Shown: piece by piece, positions 34,595 to 43,813 of the stretch
Layout of the letters: the number at the start of each line of letters is the position of its first letter
Numbering within the stretch: the first letter of the stretch is position 1
Origin: Gemmiger sp. An194
GTDB lineage: Bacteria; Bacillota; Clostridia; Oscillospirales; Ruminococcaceae
Reading direction: 5' to 3'
NCBI RefSeq assembly: GCF_002160145.1
Contig: NZ_NFKA01000016.1
Location: forward strand, 1-64,000
DNA length: 64,000 nucleotides
Notes under the pieces: generated by a model
What the model saw: the letters and a program-made list of their open reading frames with translations, nothing else
Database searches by the model: none
What the model was told of the DNA's origin: nothing
Made by a program: the position numbers and the translations under genes

Positions 34595-34647
34595 GAAAAT
34601 AGCAAGCACCGGCCCGGTCTGGAAAACCAGGCGGGCTGGTGCTTGCG
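34595..34647 (-). terminator. Intrinsic terminator of ilv operon
   Basis: On the minus strand GCAAGCACCAGCCCG and CGGGCCGGTGCTTGC pair and are followed by TATTTTCTGC. Confidence 0.8.
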
Positions 34648-34664
34648 GGAAACAGGGGAGGAGA

Positions 34665-35699
<1,035 letters not shown>

Positions 35700-35718
35700 T
35701 TATAATTTGTATGTTGGA

Positions 35719-35748
35719 GCGGCACCGACGGAAGAAATACGGTGCCGC
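35719..35748 (-). other. Intercistronic hairpin between ilvN and ilvC
   Basis: GCGGCACCG (35719-35727) and CGGTGCCGC (35740-35748) pair around a 12-base loop without a T-run. It may protect or process the RNA so that ilvC is expressed differently from ilvBN. Confidence 0.55.
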
Positions 35749-35772
35749 CTTAGTAAAAGCGAAGTGAAGTGC

Positions 35773-36279
35773 TCATTCGTCCACATCTTGGCGAAGCGTG
35801 GCGCTGCCCTTTTGCAGGGAAACGCAGCCGGTGCGGCAGATTTCCAGAATGGTATAGTCTCGCATGAAATCCAAAAAATCGTCAATGCGGTGGCTGGTAT
35901 CGGTCAGGCGGAAGACCATGGAATGCTGGGAATAGTCCACGGTGTCGGCCCCAAAGGCAGAAGCGGCGGCGCGAATCTCTTCCCGGGTGGAGGGCTCATT
36001 GGCCATTTTAATGAGCAGCAGCTCACAGCTGATAGAATCCTCGCTGTGCAGCTGGCGAATGGAGCAAACATCCGGCAGCTTCTGCAGCTGACTGATCAGC
36101 TGCTGCTCCTTCAGAGCATCGCCGCTGAAGACTACGGTAATGCGGGAATACTGATTGGATTCGGTTTCGCTTACCGTAAGAGCGGTGATGTTGAACTGGC
36201 GACGGCGGAACATGCTGGTCACCCGGTTCAGCACGCCAAACTGGTTGCGGACCAGTACGGCGATGGTGTATCGATTCAT
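35773..36279 (-). CDS. ilvN: Acetolactate synthase small (regulatory) subunit
   Basis: The 168-residue subunit has an N-terminal ACT domain (YTIAVLVRNQFGVLNRVTSMFRRRQFNI) and the C-terminal conserved domain ending in ILEICRTGCVSLQKG. It binds valine or another branched-chain amino acid and controls IlvB. It starts two bases after the ilvB stop. Confidence 0.95.
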   Translation of the reverse strand: MNRYTIAVLVRNQFGVLNRVTSMFRRRQFNITALTVSETESNQYSRITVVFSGDALKEQQLISQLQKLPDVCSIRQLHSEDSISCELLLIKMANEPSTREEIRAAASAFGADTVDYSQHSMVFRLTDTSHRIDDFLDFMRDYTILEICRTGCVSLQKGSATLRQDVDE

Positions 36280-36281
36280 CT

Positions 36282-37949
36282 TCAGTCACCTACCTTTGTG
36301 ATGATTTCCTCCACGCTTCCTCCGGGAGGCAGCATGGGCAGAACAAATTCGTCTTTTTCGATGGCGCAATCGATCAGATAGGGGCCGTCCGAGGCGAAGG
36401 CCCGGTCGAGTGCGGCGTTCAGCTCCTCCAGGGTGTCGGCGGTTTCACCGGCCGCGCCAAAGGCTTTGGCCAGGGCGACGAAATCGGTGCTCCGGTTCAG
36501 CACCGTGTTGGAGTAGCGCTTGTCAAAGAACAGGGTCTGCCACTGGCGTACCATGCCGAGCACACCGTTGTTCATCAGCAGAATCACCAGGGGAATCCGG
36601 TTGCTGACCGCGGTGGCCAGCTCATTCAGGCACATGCCAAAGCTGCCGTCGCCGGTGACCAGCACGCTGCGCTCGCCGGTGGCGAAATAGGCGCCGATGG
36701 CAGCGCCCATGCCGTAGCCCATGGTGCCCAGGCCGCCGCTGGAAGCGAAACGGCGGGACTGGCAGAAGCGCAGGGTCTGCGCGGCCCACATCTGGTGCTG
36801 GCCCACATCGGTGGCCACCGGGGTGGAGGGGCTGAGCCGCTCGTTCAGCGCCAGGATCGCGTTGCGCGGAGTCAGGCCGGGGCGATGGTCCAGGCTCTCC
36901 TCTTCCTCCTGCCGCAGCTGGGCGACCACACTCTGCCATCCCGGCAGCTGGGAGGGGCGGATGAGGGGGAGAAGCGCCTGCAGAGTCTTCTTCACATCGC
37001 CCCACAGTCCCACAGTGGCGGGAATATTCTTGGAAAGCTCGGAGCCGTCCACATCCACCTGCACAATGCGCGCGCCCGGGGCAAATTTGGAACGGTTGCC
37101 GGTGACCCGGTCGTTGAACCGGACGCCCAGAGAGATGATCAGGTCCGCATTGTGCATTGCCAGCGAGCAGGCGTAGTGGCCGTGCATGCCCTGCATGCCC
37201 AGAAAACGGGGATGGTCGGTGGGAATGCCGGAGATGCCCGCCAGCGAACAGCCGATGGGGGCGTCGATGGCGTCGGCCAGCGCCAGCATCTCCTCCTGGG
37301 CGGCAGCGGCGATCATGCCGCCGCCAAAATAGATGAAGGGGCGTTTGGCGGCGTTGATGAGAACTGCCGCCTGCTCCACCTGTGCCATAGGGGCGCTCAC
37401 CGGCTCGTCGGCGGGGACTGGCGGGGCGGGGGTGTACTCACAGGTGGCAATCTGCACGTCCTTGGGAATGTCAATCAGCACCGGGCCGGGACGGCCGGAC
37501 TGAGCGAGCCGGAACGCCTCACGGATGGTGTCGGCCAGATCCTCCACCGAGCTGACGAAGTAATTGTGCTTGGTGATGGGAAGAGTCACGCCGGTGATGT
37601 CGATCTCCTGAAAGCTGTCGGTGCCGATCTGGGTGGTGGGAACGTTGCCGCACAGAGCCACCAGGGGGATGGAATCCAGATAAGCGGTGGCGATGCCGGT
37701 CACCAGATTGGTGGCGCCGGGGCCGGAGGTGGAGATCACCACGCCGGGCTTGCCTGTGGTGCGGGCATAACCGTCTGCCGCATGGGTCGCGCCCTGCTCA
37801 TGGGCGGTCAGTACATGATGAATTTCGTTTTGATACTTGTAAAGACTGTCGTATACATTGATGATCTGGCCGCCCGGATAGCCGAATACGGTATCAACGC
37901 CCTGCTCGATCAGGGTGCGGACCAGGATATCTGCGCCGGAAAGGGTCAT
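36282..37949 (-). CDS. ilvB: Acetolactate synthase large (catalytic) subunit
   Basis: The 555-residue enzyme shows the catalytic glutamate in TAHEQGATHAADGYAR (Glu51), the FAD/central domain and the TPP motif GDGSFGMCLNELATA...NN (GDG with 26-residue spacing). It condenses two pyruvates, or pyruvate with 2-oxobutyrate, the committed step to Val/Leu or Ile. The ATG follows AAGGAGG. It lies 47 bases after ilvA on the same transcript. Confidence 0.97.
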   Translation of the reverse strand: MTLSGADILVRTLIEQGVDTVFGYPGGQIINVYDSLYKYQNEIHHVLTAHEQGATHAADGYARTTGKPGVVISTSGPGATNLVTGIATAYLDSIPLVALCGNVPTTQIGTDSFQEIDITGVTLPITKHNYFVSSVEDLADTIREAFRLAQSGRPGPVLIDIPKDVQIATCEYTPAPPVPADEPVSAPMAQVEQAAVLINAAKRPFIYFGGGMIAAAAQEEMLALADAIDAPIGCSLAGISGIPTDHPRFLGMQGMHGHYACSLAMHNADLIISLGVRFNDRVTGNRSKFAPGARIVQVDVDGSELSKNIPATVGLWGDVKKTLQALLPLIRPSQLPGWQSVVAQLRQEEEESLDHRPGLTPRNAILALNERLSPSTPVATDVGQHQMWAAQTLRFCQSRRFASSGGLGTMGYGMGAAIGAYFATGERSVLVTGDGSFGMCLNELATAVSNRIPLVILLMNNGVLGMVRQWQTLFFDKRYSNTVLNRSTDFVALAKAFGAAGETADTLEELNAALDRAFASDGPYLIDCAIEKDEFVLPMLPPGGSVEEIITKVGD

Positions 37950-37996
37950 GGTGGGTTCCTCCTTACGATTGGATTTTCTGAAGTGCGGGGGAAAGA

Positions 37997-39187
37997 TCAG
38001 ATGATCTTGAAGTTCTCGTTGCGCAGCGACTGGGTGATCAGGCGCACATGCTCGAAGTCACGGGTTTCCATCTCGATGCGCAAAAAGCAGCCGTGAACGC
38101 TTTCGGTGTTGCCCTTTTCGTAGTGCACGCCGGTCACGTTGCCGCCGCAGTCCGCGATAATGCGGGAGATGTCCTTCAGCTGGCCGGGCTTGTCGATCAG
38201 CTCGATCAGCAGGCTGGACGAGCGGCCGGAATTGCGCAGGCCACGGTCGATCACGCGGGACAGGCTGGTCACATCGATGTTGCCGCCGGAGATCACGCAC
38301 ACGACCCGTTTGCCCTGAATGGGGAATTTGCCGAACATGGCGGCAGCCACCGCCACCGCACCGGCGCCCTCGGCGATCATCTTCTGGTTTTCGATCAGCG
38401 CGAGGATGGCGCAGGCCACTTCATCGTCGGTGACCAGGGCGATGTCGTCCACGTAATCGTGGACCAGCTGGAAGGTGTTCTGGCCGGGCTGCTTGACCGC
38501 GATGCCGTCGGCAATGGTCTGCACGCTGTCCAGGCATTCGATGGAACCGTTCCGGATGGAGTTGTACATGCTGGGTGCACCACTTGCCTGCACGCCGTAT
38601 ACCTTGATGGAGGGGCGGATCTGCTTGACCGTATAGGCAATGCCGGAAATCAATCCGCCGCCGCCGATGGGAACGATGATCGCGTCAATGTTATCCAGAT
38701 CCTGTAAGATCTCCAGCGCGATGGTGCCCTGACCGGCGATCACGTTTTCATCATCGAAGGGATGAACGAAGGTATATCCCATTTCCTCCTTCAGCTGCAA
38801 CGCCTTTTGATAGGCATCGTCATAGCAGCCCTCCACCAGGCAGACCTGAGCGCCGAAGCCCTTGGTGGCCTCCACCTTGGAGATAGGGGCGTTGTCCGGC
38901 AGGCAGATGATGGACTGGATACCGTTTTTGGAAGCCGCCAGCGCCACACCCTGGGCGTGATTGCCGGCTGAGCAGGCGATTACGCCCTGCGCTTTTTCCT
39001 CCTCCGACAGCATGGCGATTTTATAAGCGGAACCGCGCACCTTGAAGGAGCCGGTGATCTGCAGATTTTCCGGTTTCAGATACAGTTCACATTCCGGCGC
39101 AATTCCGTATGCCCGGACCACACCGGTTTCCCGCACGATGTTTTTCAAAACCTGTTGCGCGTCGAATACCTTGTCGAGAGACAGCAT
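37997..39187 (-). CDS. ilvA: Threonine deaminase
   Basis: A 396-residue PLP enzyme: LQITGSFKVRGSAY contains the PLP lysine (K49), CSAGNHAQGVA and PIGGGGLISGIA bind the cofactor phosphate. A C-terminal ACT domain (about 325-396) gives a short, one-domain regulatory tail. It makes 2-oxobutyrate for isoleucine, which IlvB in the same operon uses. It is the first gene behind the tandem T-box leader; the ATG follows AAAAGGAG. Confidence 0.95.
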   Translation of the reverse strand: MLSLDKVFDAQQVLKNIVRETGVVRAYGIAPECELYLKPENLQITGSFKVRGSAYKIAMLSEEEKAQGVIACSAGNHAQGVALAASKNGIQSIICLPDNAPISKVEATKGFGAQVCLVEGCYDDAYQKALQLKEEMGYTFVHPFDDENVIAGQGTIALEILQDLDNIDAIIVPIGGGGLISGIAYTVKQIRPSIKVYGVQASGAPSMYNSIRNGSIECLDSVQTIADGIAVKQPGQNTFQLVHDYVDDIALVTDDEVACAILALIENQKMIAEGAGAVAVAAAMFGKFPIQGKRVVCVISGGNIDVTSLSRVIDRGLRNSGRSSSLLIELIDKPGQLKDISRIIADCGGNVTGVHYEKGNTESVHGCFLRIEMETRDFEHVRLITQSLRNENFKII

Positions 39188-39218
39188 AACTTTTTACTCC
39201 TTTTCCTGCTCTGAAACG

Positions 39219-39261
39219 AAAAACACCCGTCTCAAAGCGAATTTTGCTTTGAGACGGGTGT
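39219..39261 (-). terminator. T-box regulated terminator
   Basis: On the minus strand ACACCCGTCTCAAAGC pairs with GCTTTGAGACGGGTGT and is followed by TTTTTCG. It lies 30 bases before ilvA and competes with the antiterminator formed by the T-box sequence. Confidence 0.9.
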
Positions 39262-39692
39262 AAAATACACTCGCGGTACCACTCAAATTGCGGATACACA
39301 GATCCGCCACCTCTTCGAAGTCGAAACAACTTCTATGCACTGACGCAGCATGCTCGGGAGACGCCTACTGGGAAAACCGTTGGGGCCTCCGGCTCGGAAG
39401 GGATGGGAAGCACTGCAGTCCTTTACCGGGATCACACCACCCCCGGCTCTCTGAAAAATTCGTTGCAGGTCCGTCTTCGTCACAGCCTTTGCTCTGGTTC
39501 GAAGTCAAACAACTTCTATGCGTTAACGCAGCATACACGGGATATCCTACTGCCCCAAAAGAGGAGGTTCAGTCTCCAGCTCAGAAGGGAGAGGAGTCAG
39601 GCAATCTGCACCGGTTCACAGCAACCACCGGCTCTCTGCAGCGGATCATCCTGGTCCATTCTTCGTCACAGCCTTCATTTCGTATTCAATTT
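39262..39692 (-). promoter_or_regulatory. Tandem T-box leader with two specifier domains, one antiterminator
   Basis: The T-box core GAGTGGTACCGCGAGTG (minus, 39268-39287 region) is unmistakable. Upstream, two stem I/II-like modules repeat with a period of about 185 bases: shared blocks are CTTCGTCACAGCC, the AG-loop block GAGAGCCGG (39426-39453 and 39611-39638) and AAACAACTTCTATGC. By aligning the modules before the GAGC-GGAG block, the specifier is AUC (Ile) at 39402-39404 and CUC (Leu) at 39589-39591. Only the gene-proximal module is followed by an antiterminator. T-boxes sense uncharged tRNA; this leader should switch on ilvABNC when tRNA-Ile and/or tRNA-Leu are uncharged. Confidence 0.85.
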
Positions 39693-39697
39693 TGTTC

Positions 39698-39726
39698 AAT
39701 ATACCATTCCCGGAAACGAATGTCAA
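39698..39726 (-). promoter_or_regulatory. Promoter of ilvABNC operon
   Basis: On the minus strand TTGACA (39721-39726), 17 bases, TATATT (39698-39703). A half-site TGAACA overlaps the start region. Confidence 0.8.
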
Positions 39727-39837
39727 TGGATTTTACGAAAAAACTTTATTGCTTTATTAGAATGCATATAAAAATTGAAAAAGAGGTGGACTTCACCGGA
39801 GAAAAGTGTATTGTGTGCAGAAAAATCGTAACTTCTC

Positions 39838-39878
39838 TTGACAAGACAAGCCGTGTCCAGTATAATGAACAATGTTCA
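39838..39878 (+). promoter_or_regulatory. Promoter with operator palindrome, copy 1
   Basis: TTGACA (39838-39843), 17 bases, TATAAT (39861-39866): near-consensus. TGAACAATGTTCA (39866-39878), a perfect 13-base dyad, covers the start site. The same dyad recurs at 39998-40010. Confidence 0.8.
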
Positions 39879-39997
39879 GAAAAAGCTTAAACGCTTTTCC
39901 TCTTCGACAAAACGGGAGAAGAAAAGATCAAAGAAGTCTGCGTAAAAAGAAACAAGGCCGTGCAGATGCTCTGTATGGCATTTTTGATTCCCAATAC

Positions 39998-40010
39998 TGA
40001 ACAATGTTCA
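39998..40010 (+). promoter_or_regulatory. Operator palindrome, copy 2
   Basis: Identical TGAACAATGTTCA placed three bases before the AGGAGG of the next gene and 132 bases after copy 1. Spacing suggests DNA looping or a road-block by the same repressor. The leader between (39879-39997) shows no known RNA motif. Confidence 0.65.
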
Positions 40011-40024
40011 ATAGGAGGTATTCC

Positions 40025-40456
40025 ATGAAGGTAAAACGCAATACGCTGCTGCTTCTGGCTTGTCTGGTCTGGAGCGCGGCAGGGGTCAACATTCTGCGCA
40101 TCGGCCTGATGAGCTATCCGGCTTATCAGTCTGTGCTGAATTACTTGCTGTCTGTGCTGGTTTTCGCGGTATTTCAGACCTTTGTCTTTGGAAAACTGGT
40201 AAAGAAGCACACTGCGCGGATCAGCGGCTACGAAGAGGAACGGCATTTCTTTTTGAAATTCTTCGACAAAAAGGCCTTCGCCATTATGGCCGTAATGATG
40301 AGCGGCGGCATCGGGCTGCGGGCCAGCGGCTTTGCGCCGGAGCGATTTATTGCAGTGTTTTATACCGGTCTGGGCGCGTCGCTGCTGCTGGCCGGGCTGC
40401 TGTTTGGCTGCAACTGGGGCAAGGCGGTTTTTGCCGCCAGCCGTAGTTCAAAATAA
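40025..40456 (+). CDS. Uncharacterised four-TM membrane protein
   Basis: I do not recognise this 143-residue protein. Four hydrophobic segments are visible (about 8-30, 38-62, 84-102 and 110-132) with a basic loop KLVKKHTARISGYEEERHFFLKFFDKK in the cytoplasm after the second. The ATG follows AGGAGG; an in-frame ATG at 40004 lies within the operator and lacks a site. It is followed after 26 bases by another membrane protein gene, and both depend on the operator-flanked promoter. Confidence 0.75.
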   Translation: MKVKRNTLLLLACLVWSAAGVNILRIGLMSYPAYQSVLNYLLSVLVFAVFQTFVFGKLVKKHTARISGYEEERHFFLKFFDKKAFAIMAVMMSGGIGLRASGFAPERFIAVFYTGLGASLLLAGLLFGCNWGKAVFAASRSSK

Positions 40457-40482
40457 TATAGAGGATTAAAGGAGAAAAAACA

Positions 40483-41148
40483 ATGCAGGCAATTGTGGAA
40501 ACTGCATTTGACGCGGTCTATTTGATTTCGGTTATCACCATCGGTGTTCTGATGATTCGGGGCAGCAAGGGCGACCGCCAGTTCCGGCTGTTCGGCTGGA
40601 TGGCAGTGGTGCTGGGCGCGGGCGATTCCTTCCATCTGATCCCCCGGGCTTTGGCGCTGTGCACCACCGGCTTGGAAAACTACACCGTCCCTCTGGGCCT
40701 GGGCAAGTGGATCACTTCCGTTACCATGACCATGTTCTATGTGCTGCTTTACTACGTATGGCGGCAGCGCTACAAGATCACCGGCCAGAACGGCATCACC
40801 GCTGCGGTATATATCCTTTCCGCTGTGCGAGTGGCCTTGTGCATGATGCCGCAGAACCAGTGGCTCAGTGCGGAATCTCCGCTCTCCTGGGGCATCTACC
40901 GCAACATTCCTTTCGCACTGCTGGGCCTGTTGATCATCGTGCTGTTTTACCGCAGCGCCAAGGAGCAGAACGACAAGGCTTTTCGCTGGATGTGGCTGAC
41001 CATCGTGCTGAGCTTTGGTTTCTACATTCCGGTGGTGCTCTGGGCCGATACCATTCCCATGATCGGTATGCTGATGATCCCCAAAACCTGCGCCTATGTG
41101 TGGACAGTACTCATCGGCTACTCTGCCATGAAGAAGGAATGCAGGTAA
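40483..41148 (+). CDS. Uncharacterised seven-TM membrane protein
   Basis: A 221-residue protein with about seven hydrophobic segments and little else; family not recognised with confidence. Conserved-looking polar residues inside membrane segments (GDSFHLIPR in the second, YVWRQRYK after the third) could form a ligand or catalytic site. The start follows AAAGGAG. It ends in a strong terminator. With the preceding gene it forms a small regulated operon of unknown function. Confidence 0.75.
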   Translation: MQAIVETAFDAVYLISVITIGVLMIRGSKGDRQFRLFGWMAVVLGAGDSFHLIPRALALCTTGLENYTVPLGLGKWITSVTMTMFYVLLYYVWRQRYKITGQNGITAAVYILSAVRVALCMMPQNQWLSAESPLSWGIYRNIPFALLGLLIIVLFYRSAKEQNDKAFRWMWLTIVLSFGFYIPVVLWADTIPMIGMLMIPKTCAYVWTVLIGYSAMKKECR

Positions 41149-41169
41149 CGAGCGTTCAGATCATATTTT

Positions 41170-41208
41170 AAAATCCCGCCTCGGTAAATAACTGAGGCGG
41201 GATTTTTT
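41170..41208 (+). terminator. Intrinsic terminator
   Basis: AAAATCCCGCCTC and GAGGCGGGATTTTTT pair around an 11-base loop. Confidence 0.92.
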
Positions 41209-41223
41209 GAGGAAACCGGCTGC

Positions 41224-41267
41224 TTGACGGAGCAACCGGTTTCTTCTATAATATCTCTATTCGATAT
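41224..41267 (+). promoter_or_regulatory. Promoter and dyad operator of PadR operon
   Basis: TTGACG (41224-41229), 17 bases, TATAAT (41247-41252). ATATC (41251-41255) and GATAT (41263-41267) make a dyad over the start site, a likely autoregulatory PadR operator. Confidence 0.75.
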
Positions 41268-41282
41268 ATTTGGAGGGAGCCT

Positions 41283-41834
41283 ATGGAATATCTGATCCTG
41301 GGGCTGCTGATGCTTGCGCCCATGACCGGCTATGAGCTGCAGCAGTTTATCAAGCAGAATCTGGCCCTGATCTGCTCCCACAGCGCGGGCAGCGTGCAGA
41401 CCGCCCTGGCAAAGCTGGAGCGGGAGGGGCGCATCAGCGCCCGGGAGGCAAACGAGGGCAAGCGGCGCAAGCGGATCTTTTCCATCACCGAGAGCGGCCG
41501 CGCCGCTTTTGCAAGCTGGGTAAGCCAGCCCATGCAGGCGGATAAGGTCAAGAACATGGAACTGGCCCGGCTGTTTTTCCTGGGACTGGCAGACCCGGCG
41601 GAACGCCTGGAAGCCATCCGGGGCTATCTGCGCCAGATGGAGGAGATGGAAGCCACGCTGCAGGCCATCCGCGCCCGGTTCGACGCCATCTGTCAGGGCG
41701 AGGTGCCCGGCGGAAAGGATTGGGATTCCATCTTTCGATTTCAGGGCTACACCATCGACTACGGCATCGCCGCCGCCCGTTTTGAGCGTGACTGGTACGC
41801 TCGGCTGCTTTGCGAATTGGAGGAACAAGCATGA
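41283..41834 (+). CDS. PadR-family transcriptional regulator
   Basis: The 183-residue protein starts with MEYLILGLLMLAPMTGYELQQFI, the PadR winged-helix opening, followed by recognition helix SVQTALAKLEREGRI and wing. The C-terminal half is the long-helix dimerisation domain (Vir_act_alpha_C type). PadR proteins repress genes for phenolic acid or drug detoxification. It heads a five-gene overlapped operon and overlaps the flavoprotein start by four bases. Confidence 0.9.
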   Translation: MEYLILGLLMLAPMTGYELQQFIKQNLALICSHSAGSVQTALAKLEREGRISAREANEGKRRKRIFSITESGRAAFASWVSQPMQADKVKNMELARLFFLGLADPAERLEAIRGYLRQMEEMEATLQAIRARFDAICQGEVPGGKDWDSIFRFQGYTIDYGIAAARFERDWYARLLCELEEQA

Positions 41835-43189
41835 AAATACTGGTTTTGAACGCAAGCCCCAAAGGGAAAAACTCCGCCACCATCCACACGGCGCTCTATC
41901 TGCAGGCGCTGCACCCGGAGCATGAATTTACCTTCCTGCCGGTGGGCCAGCGGATCAAGGCATACGAAAAGGATTTTTCGCCGGTGCGCGCTGCCCTGGA
42001 GCAGGCGGAGCTGGTGCTGTTCTGCTACCCGGTTTACACCTTTATCGCGCCCTATCAGCTTCACCGGCTGATCGAGCTGATCAAGGCGGACGGGGTGGAC
42101 CTGAGCGGAAAATTCGCCAGCCAGATCACCACCTCCAAGCATTTCTACGATGTGACCGCCCACCGTTATGTGGAGGAAAACTGCTGCGATCTGGGCATGA
42201 AGGTGATTCGCGGGCTTTCCGCCGATATGGAGGATTTGCTCAACGAGCAGGGCCAGAAGGATGCCCGGAACTTCTTCGATCAGCTGCTGTTTTCCTGTGA
42301 GCACGGGCCCTTTGTGGTACCGCCGGTGAAGGCTCCGGCCCGGCAGAAAACCGTTTACCGGCCGGTGCTGCCTCAGGCAGCCAAGGACCGCAGCGGGGAT
42401 GTGGTCATCGTGACCAACTGCGCTGAAAATGACGAGAATTTGGCCAATATGATCGCGGATTTCCGCGCCGCACTGCCCTGTGAAAGCCGCGTGGTGAACC
42501 TGCGCCAGTTCCCCTTTGACGGCGGCTGCCTGGGCTGCTTTGGCTGCGCTGTCACCGGAAAATGTGTGTATAAGGACGGTTTTGACGACTTTTTGCGGAA
42601 CACCATCCAGACCGCGGATGGCTTTGTGTACGCCTTCACCATCGCGGATCATTACACCCAGTCCAGCTTCAAGTGCTTCGATGACCGGCAGTTCTGCAAC
42701 GGCCACCGCACTGTGACCCACGGCACGCCCATTGCCTATCTGGTCAGCGGCGATTACCGGTACGAACCCAACCTGCGCATGATTCTGGAGGGCCGTGCCG
42801 AGGTGGGCGGCAACTATCTGTGCGGCGTTGCCACCGACGAGGGTGACACCGCCCGGGAGATCCGGCAGCTGGCGGAAAACCTGACCTTTGCCATGGACAA
42901 AAAGCTCACCCGCCCGGCCAATTTCTACGGCGTGGGCGGCATGAAGATCTTCCGGGACCTGATCTATGTGATGCAGGGCCTGATGAAGGCGGACCACAAG
43001 TTCTATAAGCAGCAGGGAATCTACGACTTCCCCCAGAAGCAGAAAAAGCGCATTTTGCAGATGAAGCTGGTGGGAACGCTGCTGGCGGTGCCTTCCATCC
43101 AGAAGCAGGCCAAGGGCAAGATGACCGAGGCCATCGTGGGCCCCTATCGAAAAGTGATCGAGCAGGTACAGGGAGGAAACAAACAATGA
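41831..43189 (+). CDS. Tandem flavodoxin-fold NAD(P)H-dependent FMN reductase-like protein
   Basis: The 452-residue protein contains two flavodoxin-like parts. The first begins KILVLNASPKGKNSAT (FMN phosphate loop) with CYPVYTF following; the second begins about residue 195 (VVIVTNCAENDENLAN) and carries GGCLGCFGC, a cysteine cluster like iron-sulfur flavoproteins. The second loop lacks a normal FMN phosphate motif, so it may not bind FMN alone. Such proteins reduce quinones, nitro compounds or metals. Coupled at both ends (ATGA overlaps) to PadR and CAT genes. Confidence 0.8.
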   Translation: MKILVLNASPKGKNSATIHTALYLQALHPEHEFTFLPVGQRIKAYEKDFSPVRAALEQAELVLFCYPVYTFIAPYQLHRLIELIKADGVDLSGKFASQITTSKHFYDVTAHRYVEENCCDLGMKVIRGLSADMEDLLNEQGQKDARNFFDQLLFSCEHGPFVVPPVKAPARQKTVYRPVLPQAAKDRSGDVVIVTNCAENDENLANMIADFRAALPCESRVVNLRQFPFDGGCLGCFGCAVTGKCVYKDGFDDFLRNTIQTADGFVYAFTIADHYTQSSFKCFDDRQFCNGHRTVTHGTPIAYLVSGDYRYEPNLRMILEGRAEVGGNYLCGVATDEGDTAREIRQLAENLTFAMDKKLTRPANFYGVGGMKIFRDLIYVMQGLMKADHKFYKQQGIYDFPQKQKKRILQMKLVGTLLAVPSIQKQAKGKMTEAIVGPYRKVIEQVQGGNKQ

Positions 43190-43809
43190 GTTTTACCAAA
43201 ATTGACAGCACCGCCTGGCCGCGGGAGGAATACTTCAACCATTATTTCAGTCAGGTTCCCTGTACCTACAGCGGAACCTTCAAGCTGGACATCACCCGTC
43301 TGCGGCAGAGCGGCCAGAAGCTTTACCCGGCCATGCTGTATTATCTGTCCACCGTGGTAAACCGGCATCAGGAGTTCCGCATGGCGTTGAACGAGGCGGG
43401 GGAGCCGGGTTATTACGATGTGGTGCACCCCTGCTACACCATCTTCCACAAGGAGAGCGAGACCTTTTCCAACCTGTGGACGGCCTATACAACTGATTAT
43501 ACGGCCTTCTGTGCCGCCTACGAGCAGGACATGGCAAGCTATGGGAACAACCCGGGCATGGTGGCCCGTCCGGACACTCCGGCCAATACCTTCCCGGTTT
43601 CCATGATTCCCTGGGCCAGCTTTGAGGGATTCAATCTGAACCTGCAAAACGGCTACGATTATCTGCCGCCCATCTTTACCATGGGCCGGTTTTACGAGGA
43701 AAACGGCCGGGTACTGCTGCCGCTGGCGGTGCAGGTGCACCACGCGGTATGCGATGGTTTCCATCTGTGCCGGCTGGTGAACGAACTGCAGGAGCTTTTG
43801 AACGGGTGA
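43186..43809 (+). CDS. Type A chloramphenicol O-acetyltransferase-like protein
   Basis: The 207-residue protein begins FTKIDSTAWPREEYFNHYF, the type A CAT start, and ends with the catalytic block VQVHHAVCDGFHLCRLVNEL in which the second His of HHAVCDG is the general base. CAT trimers acetylate chloramphenicol with acetyl-CoA. It is 6-12 residues shorter than classical CATs, so the substrate could be another small alcohol. It sits inside a chromosomal detoxification-like operon, not on a visible mobile element. Confidence 0.88.
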   Translation: MSFTKIDSTAWPREEYFNHYFSQVPCTYSGTFKLDITRLRQSGQKLYPAMLYYLSTVVNRHQEFRMALNEAGEPGYYDVVHPCYTIFHKESETFSNLWTAYTTDYTAFCAAYEQDMASYGNNPGMVARPDTPANTFPVSMIPWASFEGFNLNLQNGYDYLPPIFTMGRFYEENGRVLLPLAVQVHHAVCDGFHLCRLVNELQELLNG

Positions 43810-43813
43810 GAAC

